A stretch of DNA of 38,953 nucleotides from Petrotoga sp. 9PW.55.5.1 (lineage in GTDB: Bacteria; Thermotogota; Thermotogae; Petrotogales; Petrotogaceae): the NCBI RefSeq assembly GCF_003265365.1, contig NZ_AUPM01000060.1, positions 15,195 to 54,147 of the forward strand. The letters run 5' to 3'. Of the stretch, positions 1 through 8,421 are shown piece after piece. How positions within the stretch are numbered: the first letter of the stretch is position 1; the number at the start of each line of letters is the position of its first letter. The notes beneath the pieces were generated by a model that did no database searches, was not told the origin of the DNA, and saw only the letters and a list, made by a program, of their open reading frames with translations. The translations under genes and the position numbers were made by a program.

Positions 1-190
1 AAGGGGAATTAAACCGACTACCCCGTCTGCAGCACAAAACGCTGCATCCACCCCTTCAAAAAGGGGAATTAAACCGACTACCCCGTCTGCTGCCACACCC
101 CGGCTGCGACAAAGAACGTCGCATCCACCCCCTCTCAAGAGGGGAATTTCTATTACATTTACCCCTTCACAGAAGGGGAATTAAACCGCT
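1..190. repeat. Cluster of hairpin-bearing repeat units
   Basis: The core AAGGGGAATTAAACCG occurs at 1, 61 and (minus its first base pair context) about 173, and GAGGGGAATT at 139. GACTACCCCGTCTGC follows at 16 and 76. Each GGGG block pairs with a preceding CCCC block: CCCCTT 51-56 with AAGGGG 61-66, CCCCTCT 129-135 with AGAGGGG 138-144, and CCCCTTC 162-168 with GAAGGGG 172-178. A second hairpin lies inside each full unit: GCAGC 29-33 with GCTGC 41-45, and GCGAC 106-110 with GTCGC 118-122. Its stem changes while its pairing is kept. Unit spacing is irregular and the left edge is cut by the window. No coding potential is seen. Confidence 0.75.
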
Positions 191-284
191 CTATTAGATT
201 TGGATAAAGTAGGGGGGGAGTAGTCAAATACAAATAAGTATATGAATTGGGGTGAGATCGACAAAAAATATTAGAATTAAAACT

Positions 285-312
285 AAAGCATGCTGTTAGC
301 ATGCTTTTTTTT
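285..312 (+). terminator. Rho-independent terminator
   Basis: A perfect 9-bp stem (AAAGCATGC 285-293 with GCATGCTTT 299-307) closes a 5-nt loop and runs into eight T residues at 305-312. It would end transcription coming from upstream of the window and insulates the permease promoter that follows. Confidence 0.85.
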
Positions 313-320
313 ATTTTATT

Positions 321-350
321 TTGTACTTGATTGTTAAATTATGGTATAAT
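321..350 (+). promoter_or_regulatory. Sigma-70 type promoter of the permease gene
   Basis: TTGTAC at 321-326 is followed after 18 nt by TATAAT at 345-350, which carries an extended TGG element just before it (342-344). The transcript would have a leader of about 100 nt before the ATG at 460. I see no purine riboswitch core in that leader. Confidence 0.6.
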
Positions 351-459
351 ATATTAATTTATATTTAAGCCATTTGATTTTGCATTTTACTTTTTTTGTT
401 AGATTTATTAAGTATTAGCGATTTTTCTAATATGAATATACTACGGAGGAGGTATTTAT

Positions 460-1803
460 ATGGATGATGCAAAAAAAGTAAGTGTAAATAACGAAGAAGT
501 TGTTTACAGATTGGAAGACAAACCGCCTTTTTTTGAAACAGTTATTCTTAGTATTCAGCATATGTTGGCTATGTTTGTGGGGATTATTACACCTCCTTTA
601 ATTATTGCGGGTGTTGCGGGTTTGAATCCAGTAGAAACTGGGTATTTTGTTAGTATGGCTTTGATTATTTCAGGGGTTACTTCTTTTATGCAAGCAAAGA
701 AAATTGGACCACTGGGTGTTGGGATGTTGGCTGTTCAAGGTACTAGTTTTACTTTTGTTCCAATGGCAATTGTTGCAGCTAATGTTGGTGGTTTGCCTTT
801 AGTATTAGGAATGGCACTTATAACATCGCCTGTTGAAATGATTTTAAGTCGTTTTTTAACTCAAACTAGGAAGATATTTCCTCCTGTTGTTTCTGGTACT
901 GTGGTTATGCTTATAGGGTTGGGATTGATTCAAACAGCTGTTAATGATATAGGAGGAGGAGTTGGCGCTACCGATTGGGGAAGTGTTCCGAACTTATTGA
1001 TGGCTTTATTTGTTTTAATTGTAATAGCAATTGCTCATATATATGGTAAGGGGATTATAAAAGCAGGAGCGGTGGCAATTGGCTTAGTGGTTGGTTATCT
1101 CTTGGCAATTCCTTTAGGGATGGTAGACTTTGCACCAGTTGCAGAATCTGGTTGGATTACTGCACCTATTCCTTTTAAATATGGACTTTCAATCAAATGG
1201 AGTTTGATTCTACCATGGATTTTAGCTTACATTATCACAACTGTTGAAACTGTCGGGGATTTAACAGCAATAGCAGAGGTTAGCGGAGAGCCTGTTGAGG
1301 GTAAGGTTCATGATGAAAGATTAAAAAGAGGTGTTTTAACAGATGGTGTAGGTAGTGCCTTGGCCGCTGTTTTTAATACGTTACCGAATACAACTTTTAG
1401 TCAAAATATTGGGGTTATTCAGTTGAGTAAAGTTGCAAGTAAAGTTGTAGGAGTGGGAGTAGCAATTGTTTTGATGTTATTAGGGTTCTTCCCAAAAATT
1501 GGCGCTTTGGTTAGTGTAATGCCTAAACCTGTCTTAGGTGGAGCTACGATTGCATTATTTGGTATGGTGGCTACCTCAGGAATGAGAATTGCATTAAGAG
1601 GTGGTTTAACCGATAAGAAAATGTTTATTTTAGCAATTTCTTTAGCTTTAGGACTAGGAGTTACTTTCAGACCAGATATTGTTAATCAGCTTCCTGAATG
1701 GATGGCAATTATTTTTTCCTCGAATATAACCGTAGGTGCATTAACAGCAATAGTTCTGAATTTGTTGATGCCGGAACCAAAAAACAAAAAGAAAAATCAA
1801 TAA
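460..1803 (+). CDS. NCS2 family xanthine/uracil permease
   Basis: A 447-residue, very hydrophobic protein of the nucleobase-ascorbate transporter branch of NCS2, acting in the inner membrane as a proton-coupled importer of xanthine, urate or uracil. The first transmembrane helix carries the family's QH pair (QHMLAMF, about residues 33-39). The signature NTTFSQNIG lies near residue 312, and the conserved ETVGDL segment near 262. The ATG at 460 follows GGAGGAGGT by 6 nt. It has its own promoter and heads the purine gene block, which favours xanthine or urate over uracil. The substrate cannot be fixed from sequence alone. Confidence 0.88.
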   Translation: MDDAKKVSVNNEEVVYRLEDKPPFFETVILSIQHMLAMFVGIITPPLIIAGVAGLNPVETGYFVSMALIISGVTSFMQAKKIGPLGVGMLAVQGTSFTFVPMAIVAANVGGLPLVLGMALITSPVEMILSRFLTQTRKIFPPVVSGTVVMLIGLGLIQTAVNDIGGGVGATDWGSVPNLLMALFVLIVIAIAHIYGKGIIKAGAVAIGLVVGYLLAIPLGMVDFAPVAESGWITAPIPFKYGLSIKWSLILPWILAYIITTVETVGDLTAIAEVSGEPVEGKVHDERLKRGVLTDGVGSALAAVFNTLPNTTFSQNIGVIQLSKVASKVVGVGVAIVLMLLGFFPKIGALVSVMPKPVLGGATIALFGMVATSGMRIALRGGLTDKKMFILAISLALGLGVTFRPDIVNQLPEWMAIIFSSNITVGALTAIVLNLLMPEPKNKKKNQ

Positions 1804-1879
1804 ATAGAAATATTAACGATTAGAGACGAATATTCAGAATTATTCTCGTTTAAACGTGAAATAGGTAATAAATAGAAAT

Positions 1880-1908
1880 TTTACAATTAAGCTTGAAAGC
1901 GCTATAAT
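1880..1908 (+). promoter_or_regulatory. Promoter for the catabolic gene block
   Basis: TTTACA at 1880-1885, a 17-nt spacer and a perfect TATAAT at 1903-1908 lie about 75 nt before the ATG at 1985. It is the last clear promoter before a long collinear run of genes. Confidence 0.65.
1893..1908 (+). promoter_or_regulatory. LacI-family (cre-like) operator candidate
   Basis: TTGAAAGCGCTATAAT matches the cre-type pattern WTGNNARCGNWWWCAW at all but one fixed position. It lies between the -35 box and the end of the -10 box, where a bound repressor would block initiation. A 10-bp perfect palindrome, CGTTTAAACG, lies upstream at 1847-1856. The binding protein is unknown; no regulator gene is encoded in this window. 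Confidence 0.4.
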
Positions 1909-1984
1909 TGTTATTTAATAAAGGATATTAGTTGTTAATATATTGTGGTTGTTTTCATTATTACTATATGATTGGAGGAAAAGT

Positions 1985-3463
1985 ATGATTGATTTAACAG
2001 TGAAAAAAGAAGGTTTAGAAAAAGTTATTGAAAGAGCTAAAGAAAAGAATATCATAATTCCTACATTTTCACAGATGAGAAACCCAGAATTAATTCCCGA
2101 TAAAATAAAGGCAAAATTAAAAGATATTGGTTTGTGGGATATTAATTCTTTAAATTTGTTTAGAATAACTTGGAAAAATGAACCCGTTTCAAAAGGCGGT
2201 TTATATGGGAACGTTAATTATTTTGAATTACCTTCTGAGTTAACTGGAGTTAAAGCTAGAATATTAGCTTTAGTAGGAAAATGGTTTCCGACTGGAGCTC
2301 ATAAGGTTGGAGCTACTTTTGGATGTTTGGTTCCAAGATTAGTTACAGGGCAATTTGATCCCACTAGCCAAAAAGCTGTATGGCCTTCAACCGGTAATTA
2401 TTGTAGAGGGGGGGCATACGACGCTCATCTTTTAGCGTGTGAGTCAATTGCAATATTGCCAAAAGGAATGAGTAAAGAAAGATTTGAATGGCTTAAAAAA
2501 GTAGCGGGTGAAGTTATAGGTACACCAGGTAGTGAGAGTAATGTTAAGGAGATTTTTGACAAATGTAAAGAATTAAAAGAAAAATACGGCGATAAAATAG
2601 TTATTTTCAATCAGTTTGATGAGATGGGGAATCGTTTGTGGCACCATGAAGTTACTGGTCATGCAATGGAAGAGGTTTTAAATGATATTATGGGTAGTAA
2701 AGATAGATTAGCGGGTTCTGTTTTTACTTCAGGTTCTTCTGGAACATTAGGTGCTGGAGAATATTTAAAAGACTTATTCCCAAACAGTAAATTAGTTGTT
2801 GGGGAAGCTTTACAATGTCCTACATTGTTAAACAATGGTTTTGGAGCTCATAGAATTGAGGGAATTGGGGATAAACATGTTCCATGGATTCATAATGTAA
2901 AAAATACTGATATGGTTATAGCTATAGACGATGAAGATACAATGAGTTTGGTAAGGCTTTTTAACGAACCTGCGGGTAAAAAGTTTTTAAAGGCACAGGG
3001 TATAGATGAAAAGTTAGTAGAAAATTTAAACTTACTTGGAATATCTTCAATTGCTAATACTCTTTCTGCAATTAAATTTGCTAAATATTATGAACTTACA
3101 GAACACGATATTGTAATGACGGTTTTTACTGATTCAATGGAACTTTATGGTTCAAGATTGGAAGAAATGAGAGAAGAATTCGGAGAATACAACGAGCATC
3201 AAGCTGCTATTGACTATTATCAACATCTAATTGGTATTAAAACAGATAATATGCAAGAGCTTAATTATTATGACAGAAAAAGAATTCATAATCTAAAATA
3301 CTATACTTGGATAGAACAACAGAATAAAGATTTGAATGAGCTCAATGCACAATGGTATGAAGCGGATGAATATTGGGGTGGCATGCGAGAAACTGCAAAC
3401 AAGATTGATGAACTTATTAATGAGTTTAATAAAAAGACTGGGTTATTGGAGGAAATAAATTGA
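1985..3463 (+). CDS. Fold-type II PLP-dependent lyase-like enzyme
   Basis: A 492-residue enzyme of the tryptophan synthase beta/cysteine synthase superfamily. The PLP lysine is K107 in PTGAHKVGAT, STGNYCRGG (135-143) is the substrate-carboxylate loop, and a glycine-rich phosphate-binding loop SGSSGTLGAG lies near residue 250. It is about 100 residues longer than the usual diaminopropionate ammonia-lyase, with an added helical C-terminus. The start is the ATG at 1985, six nt after GGAGG; a longer frame from 1943 lacks a ribosome site. It overlaps the next gene and sits with ygeY, hydantoinase and ygeW. A beta-elimination role on a diaminopropionate-like intermediate is inferred from this context. 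I do not recognise a characterised close relative. Confidence 0.75.
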   Translation: MIDLTVKKEGLEKVIERAKEKNIIIPTFSQMRNPELIPDKIKAKLKDIGLWDINSLNLFRITWKNEPVSKGGLYGNVNYFELPSELTGVKARILALVGKWFPTGAHKVGATFGCLVPRLVTGQFDPTSQKAVWPSTGNYCRGGAYDAHLLACESIAILPKGMSKERFEWLKKVAGEVIGTPGSESNVKEIFDKCKELKEKYGDKIVIFNQFDEMGNRLWHHEVTGHAMEEVLNDIMGSKDRLAGSVFTSGSSGTLGAGEYLKDLFPNSKLVVGEALQCPTLLNNGFGAHRIEGIGDKHVPWIHNVKNTDMVIAIDDEDTMSLVRLFNEPAGKKFLKAQGIDEKLVENLNLLGISSIANTLSAIKFAKYYELTEHDIVMTVFTDSMELYGSRLEEMREEFGEYNEHQAAIDYYQHLIGIKTDNMQELNYYDRKRIHNLKYYTWIEQQNKDLNELNAQWYEADEYWGGMRETANKIDELINEFNKKTGLLEEIN

Positions 3464-4704
3464 AGTATGTAAAGAATCTAGTTTGTATCAGTTGTGGAGA
3501 AAGTTATGAAGCTTCTCCAACCCAATATCTATGTCCTAAATGTGGAGAAAAAGGTATTCTTGACGTTCAGTACGATTATGAAAAAATTAAAAAAGAGTGG
3601 TCAAAAGAGGATTTATCTAGTAACAATAATCCAGGCATTTGGCGTTATGCTCCTTTATTGCCTATAGAGCCAAATAGTGTCAAACCTCCTTTGAGAGTGG
3701 GAAATACTCCAGTTTATGAAAGCAAAGCTATGGCAAAAGAATTAGGAGTATCTACTCTTTATATAAAAGATGATGGGCTTAATCCTACGGGATCTCTTAA
3801 AGATAGAGCGTCATCTATAGCTGTTGTAAAGGCGCAGGAAGCGAGAATTAATGTTGTAGCCTGCGCCTCTACAGGTAACGCAGCTTCTTCCTTAGCAGGA
3901 AATATAGCTTCAATGGGAAACGAAATGAGAGCTGTGATATTTGTTCCCGAACGAGCTCCAATAGGTAAAGTTACTCAACTTTTAATATACGGGGCATTAG
4001 TTATTTCTGTAAAAGGTTCATACGAAGAAACTTTTTATTTATCAGAAGAGGCGATAAATAAGTGGGGCTGGTACAATAGAAATGCGGCTATAAATCCATA
4101 TTTAGTTGAAGGTAAAAAAACATCTTCAATTGAATTTGCAGAACAGTTGAATTGGAATATGCCTGATTGGTTAGTTTATTCGGTAGGGGATGGTTGTACT
4201 ATTGCTGGTGCGTGGAAAGGAGTTTACGATTTAAAACAGATAGGCTTTATAGATAAAGTTCCAAAATTGTTAGGAGTTCAGGCTGAAGGGTGTGCGCCCA
4301 TTACTAAAGCTTTCAAAAGTGGGAAAGATTTAATAGTTGAAAAAGAAAATACTTTAGCTGATAGTATAGCTGTTGGGAAGCCTAGGAATTATATCAAAGC
4401 AATTAAAGCTGTAAAGGAATCCAAAGGCGATATGGTTATCATTAGTGATAATGAAATATTAGATATGATGAAAGTTTTAGGTAAAAAGACGGGGATTTTT
4501 GGAGAACCTGCTGGTGTAGCCGGCGTTGCGGGGATAAAAAAAGCAGTGGAAAATGGGATTATCAAACCTTATGAATCTGTTGGTGTGGTAATTACAGGTA
4601 ATGGTTTAAAAGATATAAAAAATGCTCAAAAATCTGTAGGAGAACCTTTAAGAGTTAGTACAGATATAAATGAATTATATAATTTATTGAATGATTATTT
4701 TTAA
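3460..4704 (+). CDS. Threonine synthase-like PLP enzyme with zinc ribbon
   Basis: A 414-residue fold-type II PLP enzyme of the threonine synthase family. An N-terminal zinc ribbon (C9, C12, C25, C28) precedes the catalytic domain. K114 in NPTGSLKDR is the Schiff-base lysine, ASTGNAASS follows near residue 137, and FGEPAGVAGVAG is near 346. The TTG start overlaps the preceding TGA (TTGA) and follows GGAGG by 7 nt, so the two PLP enzymes are translationally coupled. No homoserine or threonine genes are nearby. A catabolic lyase or replacement role with its partner is therefore more likely than threonine synthesis, although true ThrC activity cannot be excluded. Confidence 0.75.
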   Translation: MKYVKNLVCISCGESYEASPTQYLCPKCGEKGILDVQYDYEKIKKEWSKEDLSSNNNPGIWRYAPLLPIEPNSVKPPLRVGNTPVYESKAMAKELGVSTLYIKDDGLNPTGSLKDRASSIAVVKAQEARINVVACASTGNAASSLAGNIASMGNEMRAVIFVPERAPIGKVTQLLIYGALVISVKGSYEETFYLSEEAINKWGWYNRNAAINPYLVEGKKTSSIEFAEQLNWNMPDWLVYSVGDGCTIAGAWKGVYDLKQIGFIDKVPKLLGVQAEGCAPITKAFKSGKDLIVEKENTLADSIAVGKPRNYIKAIKAVKESKGDMVIISDNEILDMMKVLGKKTGIFGEPAGVAGVAGIKKAVENGIIKPYESVGVVITGNGLKDIKNAQKSVGEPLRVSTDINELYNLLNDYF

Positions 4705-4769
4705 TTTTTATTCTCTTTAATACCTGAACGATATTTTTATTCTCATAATTGAAAGGAGACATATCAAAA

Positions 4770-5972
4770 ATGAATTATAAAGAAATTTTAAAGAAAGCAG
4801 AAGATTATAAAGAAGATATATCAAAGTTTCTTAGAGATATGATCGCTATTCCAAGTGAGAGCGGCAAAGAAAAAGACGTTATTTTAAGAATTAAAGAAGA
4901 AATGGAAAAAGTTGGTTTTGATAAAGTTGAGATTGATCCTATGGGTAATATTCTAGGCTATATAGGGCATGGAAAACATCTTATTGCTATGGATGCTCAT
5001 ATTGACACTGTGGGGATAGGGGATATTAACCTTTGGCAATATGATCCATACAAAGGTTATGAAGACGATGAAATTATCGTTGGAAGAGGTGCTAGTGACC
5101 AAGAGGGTGGCATGGCTTCTATGGTTTATGCAGCAAGAATCATAAAAGATTTAGGGTTGGAAGATGATTATACTTTACTTGTAACAGGTACAGTACAAGA
5201 AGAAGATTGTGACGGGCTTTGTTGGCAATATATAATTAATGAAGATAAGATAAAACCAGAATTTGTTGTTATTACAGAGCCTACCTCTTGTAATATATAT
5301 CGTGGGCAAAGAGGAAGAATGGAAATTAAAGTTTCTACTCATGGAGTAAGTTGTCACGGTTCTGCTCCAGAAAGAGGAGATAACGCCATTTATAAAATGG
5401 CTGATATTATTAACGAATTAAAGGTTTTACATACATGCTTAAAGAATGACAATTTTTTGGGAAAAGGCAGTTTAACAGTTTCTGAGATTTTCTTTTCATC
5501 TCCTTCTAGATGTGCGGTTGCAGATGGATGTTCAATATCAATAGATAGAAGATTAACTTGGGGAGAAAGTTGGCAAGGTGCAATAGAAGAGATTAAAAAT
5601 CTGCCCGCTTCAAAAAGATATAACGCGGATGTAGAATTATATACTTATGAAAAGCCATCCTACACGGGTTTAATATATCCAACTGAGTCATACTTTCCAG
5701 CATGGGTTTTGGAAGAGGATCATCCAGCTTGTCAAACATTAGTAAAAGCTTATGAGAATTTATTTGATGAGAATCCTTTAGTTGACAAATGGACTTTTTC
5801 TACAAATGCTGTTTCAATTATGGGAAGATACGGTATACCTTGTATTGGATTTGGGCCTGGACATGAAGATCAAGCACATGCTCCAAATGAAAAAACTTGG
5901 AAAAGTGAACTAGTGAAAGCAACTGCTATGTATGCAACAATTCCAAAATTATATGTACAAAATTTTTCATAA
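4770..5972 (+). CDS. ygeY: YgeY family M20 metallohydrolase
   Basis: A 400-residue cytoplasmic M20 peptidase/deacylase-like hydrolase of the type called selenium metabolism-linked YgeY. Metal-site residues are in place: H77 and D79 (DAHIDT), bridging D110 (ASDQEGG), general base and ligand E144/E145 (QEED), a glutamate in TEPT near 172, and a C-terminal histidine in [11 protein letters not shown]. The ATG at 4770 is preferred over an upstream TTG at 4749, because GGAG at 4755-4758 precedes the ATG. In gut bacteria ygeY belongs to the gene set needed for anaerobic urate/purine use, probably cleaving an amide of a ring-opened intermediate. Its neighbours here match that set. Confidence 0.85.
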   Translation: MNYKEILKKAEDYKEDISKFLRDMIAIPSESGKEKDVILRIKEEMEKVGFDKVEIDPMGNILGYIGHGKHLIAMDAHIDTVGIGDINLWQYDPYKGYEDDEIIVGRGASDQEGGMASMVYAARIIKDLGLEDDYTLLVTGTVQEEDCDGLCWQYIINEDKIKPEFVVITEPTSCNIYRGQRGRMEIKVSTHGVSCHGSAPERGDNAIYKMADIINELKVLHTCLKNDNFLGKGSLTVSEIFFSSPSRCAVADGCSISIDRRLTWGESWQGAIEEIKNLPASKRYNADVELYTYEKPSYTGLIYPTESYFPAWVLEEDHPACQTLVKAYENLFDENPLVDKWTFSTNAVSIMGRYGIPCIGFGPGHEDQAHAPNEKTWKSELVKATAMYATIPKLYVQNFS

Positions 5973-5997
5973 AAATATTAGAAAGAGGGTATGATTT

Positions 5998-7353
5998 TTG
6001 CTTATTAAAAATGGAATAGTTGTAACCTCAAAAAATTGTGAGAAAAAGGATATAAGAATTAAGGCTGAAAAGATAGTAGAAATTAATTATAATTTATCTC
6101 CTTTTTTAGATGAAGAGGTTATTGATGCAAAGGATAAATATGTGATACCTGGTGTAATAGATAGCCACACTCACTTTAGCCTCCATTCCAGAGGAACAAC
6201 AAGTATAGATGATTTTTATTCTGGAGGAGTATCAGCATCACTAGGAGGCGTTACTACTCATATCGATTTTGCCGATAGTGAAGATGGTTCTTTGATGAAA
6301 GGTCTAGAAAGTAGATTGGAAGAAACTATTAATTCTGTTATAGATTTTCATTTTCATATAGTAATAGACGACAAATTCAATCCTATTAAAGATAATGCTC
6401 AATTAAAAGAGATCAAAAATTTTGGAATATCTAGTTTAAAGGCTTTCACTACGTACAAAGGGTTGTATATGATTTCTGAAGATAAATGGGAACCTCTTTT
6501 TATAAAAGCAAAAGAAAACGATTTAATCATAGCAATTCATTGTGAGGATGACGAAATAATTCAAAGAAATGTTGAAAAGTTCAAAAAAGAAAAGAAGTTA
6601 GGAGTTCAATACCATCCTGATATTAGGCCTTCTATAGCGGAAGCTAAAGCTATAAGGAAGGTATGTGAAATTGCAGAGAAGGTTAAAGCAACTATATACA
6701 TAGTACATCTTTCTTCAAAGGAAGGATATGAAACAGTAAAAACTTTTAAAAACAAAGATTTTGATTTGTTAGTAGAAACTACTCCTCATTATCTTTTATT
6801 AACTAAAGATAAGTTAAAAGGTTCAGATGGACGATTGTATTTGATGACTCCTCCTTTGAGAGAAAAAGAGGATAACGAAGCTCTTTGGCAAGGCATTAAA
6901 GAAAATGTTATTGATGTTGTAGCAACAGATCATTGTGCATACAGTAAAGAACAAAAATTAATGGGAAAAGATTCACTGGATATTTTCCCAGGTATACCCG
7001 GAGTTGAAACACTTCTTCCATTGGTTTATACGTATGGAGTAAAAAATGGTCTTTTTTCAATTAATAAGATGGTTGAACTTTTATCAACAAACCCTGCTAA
7101 GATATTCAAACTTTTTCCTAAAAAAGGTGTTATAGAAAAAGGTTCAGATGCAGATTTAGTTATATTTGATCCTAATATCAAAGAAATATTAAACGATAAA
7201 AACACCCATTCTAATGCGGGTTATAATCCTTTTAACGGATTCGAGGTCGAAGGTATGCCCGTAACTACGATTTTAAGAGGAAAAGTAATAGTAAAAGATA
7301 GAGAGTTTGTTGGTGAAAAAGGGTATGGAAAGTTTGTAAAAGCTGAATTTTGA
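5998..7353 (+). CDS. hydA: Dihydropyrimidinase/hydantoinase-like amidohydrolase
   Basis: A 451-residue cyclic amidohydrolase that opens hydantoin- or dihydropyrimidine-like rings. The complete binuclear metal centre is visible: H57 and H59 (HTHF), carboxylated K148 (SLKAF), H181 (IHCED), H237 (VHLSS) and D311 (ATDHC). The TTG start at 5998 follows GAGGGT by 7 nt; a nearby ATG at 5991 is out of frame. It lies between ygeY and ygeW, the same company as the E. coli hydantoinase gene ygeZ (hyuA). Its substrate here is probably a reduced or hydroxylated purine-derived ring. The pyrimidine pathway is less likely because no other pyrimidine gene is present. Confidence 0.87.
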   Translation: MLIKNGIVVTSKNCEKKDIRIKAEKIVEINYNLSPFLDEEVIDAKDKYVIPGVIDSHTHFSLHSRGTTSIDDFYSGGVSASLGGVTTHIDFADSEDGSLMKGLESRLEETINSVIDFHFHIVIDDKFNPIKDNAQLKEIKNFGISSLKAFTTYKGLYMISEDKWEPLFIKAKENDLIIAIHCEDDEIIQRNVEKFKKEKKLGVQYHPDIRPSIAEAKAIRKVCEIAEKVKATIYIVHLSSKEGYETVKTFKNKDFDLLVETTPHYLLLTKDKLKGSDGRLYLMTPPLREKEDNEALWQGIKENVIDVVATDHCAYSKEQKLMGKDSLDIFPGIPGVETLLPLVYTYGVKNGLFSINKMVELLSTNPAKIFKLFPKKGVIEKGSDADLVIFDPNIKEILNDKNTHSNAGYNPFNGFEVEGMPVTTILRGKVIVKDREFVGEKGYGKFVKAEF

Positions 7354-7391
7354 GAAGTTATAAAATTATATATATATCGGAGGAATGAACT

Positions 7392-8402
7392 ATGAATACA
7401 TTATTTAGAGGCAAAGATTTCATTTCAACACAAGATTGGAGTAGAGAAGAATTAGAAACTGTGTTTGAAGTTTCTAAGGAACTTAAAAAGAGATTTGCAA
7501 TGGGTGAAGTAACAGATCATTTATTAAGAGCAAAAACCGTATTCATGCTTTTCTTCGAACAATCAACAAGGACGCGTAATTCTATTGAAGCTGGTATAAC
7601 TCAATTAGGTGGTCACGCCCACGATCTCACACCCGATAAAATGCAACTTTCCCATGGCGAATCCGCCAAAGATACTGCAATTGTTTTAAGTAGATTCGGT
7701 CATGGTATAGCTATTAGAAATTGTTTTTTTGGCATCGGAAACAAATATTTAAGAGATGTAGCAAAGTATGCAGATGTGCCAGTTATTAGTCTGCAAGACG
7801 ATATTTATCATCCTTTACAAGGATTAGCTGATCTATTGACCATAAAAGAAAAAGTCGGAGATAACCTCCAAAACGTTAAAGTAACTGTATCTTGGGCTTA
7901 TGCTACTTCTCATGCTAAACCACTTTCGGTCCCACAAACTCAAGCACTCCTCTTTACTAGATATGGCATGGATGTTACTATAGCTCATCCAAAAGAATTC
8001 CCTTTGATGCCAGAAATTATTGAGCAAGCTAAAGAAAACGCTAAAAAGTACAATGGTAGTATTAAATTTACAAACGATATGGATGAAGCGTTTGAAGGGG
8101 CTCAAATAGTTATTCCAAAAAATTGGGGAGGATTTTTAGGGGTTGAAGATCCTGATTCAGAAGAAGGCAAAAAAGAAATGAAAGCAAATTTAGAAAAGTA
8201 TAAAGATTGGATTTGTGATGAAAGAAGAATGGCACTTGCTGATAAAAACGTTTTATACATGCACGCTATGCCTGCTGATAGGGGAAAAGAAGTAACTGAT
8301 TCTGTTATAGATGGCCCTCATTCTATTATATATGATGAAGCTGAAAATCGTTTACATACTGCTAAAGCAATTATGGCTTTAACAATGGGCGGAAGACCGT
8401 AG
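7392..8402 (+). CDS. ygeW: Knotted carbamoyltransferase, YgeW family
   Basis: A 336-residue transcarbamylase-fold protein. The carbamoyl-phosphate motif is FEQSTRTR (55-62), HPLQ lies at 140-143, and HAMPADRGKEVTD near the C-terminus marks the knotted YgeW-like branch rather than aspartate or ornithine transcarbamylases. It is a cytoplasmic trimer by family. YgeW enzymes are thought to work in the phosphorolytic direction, releasing carbamoyl phosphate from a ureido compound so that carbamate kinase can make ATP. No carbamate kinase is found in this window. The ATG follows CGGAGGAA by about 8 nt. Confidence 0.9.
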   Translation: MNTLFRGKDFISTQDWSREELETVFEVSKELKKRFAMGEVTDHLLRAKTVFMLFFEQSTRTRNSIEAGITQLGGHAHDLTPDKMQLSHGESAKDTAIVLSRFGHGIAIRNCFFGIGNKYLRDVAKYADVPVISLQDDIYHPLQGLADLLTIKEKVGDNLQNVKVTVSWAYATSHAKPLSVPQTQALLFTRYGMDVTIAHPKEFPLMPEIIEQAKENAKKYNGSIKFTNDMDEAFEGAQIVIPKNWGGFLGVEDPDSEEGKKEMKANLEKYKDWICDERRMALADKNVLYMHAMPADRGKEVTDSVIDGPHSIIYDEAENRLHTAKAIMALTMGGRP

Positions 8403-8410
8403 TTTATAGT

Positions 8411-8419
8411 GGAGGTGAT
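8411..8419 (+). promoter_or_regulatory. Ribosome binding site deciding a non-AUG start
   Basis: GGAGGTGAT is a near-perfect anti-Shine-Dalgarno match. The downstream frame has no ATG, GTG or TTG within range. The only codons at normal distance are ATT at 8422 (6 nt after GGAGG) and ATT at 8425 (9 nt). The first GTG, at 8458, is 42 nt away and has no ribosome site. Confidence 0.65.
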
Positions 8420-8421
8420 TA

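Noticed and set aside
1-190. CRISPR array
   Set aside because: Only two to four imperfect repeats, irregular spacing, and the supposed spacers themselves share sequence (GACTACCCCGTCTGC twice). Hairpin pattern fits a dispersed palindromic repeat instead.
351-459. Purine riboswitch in the permease leader
   Set aside because: No three-way-junction core or conserved loop sequences could be found by eye; the leader is plain AT-rich DNA.
1821-1860. Terminator after the first permease
   Set aside because: The inverted repeat around 1825-1848 is imperfect and no T tract follows, so it was not called.
1943-1984. N-terminal extension MWLFSLLLYDWRKS on the first PLP enzyme
   Set aside because: GGAGG at 1974-1978 points to the ATG at 1985, and a membrane-like leader does not suit this cytoplasmic family.
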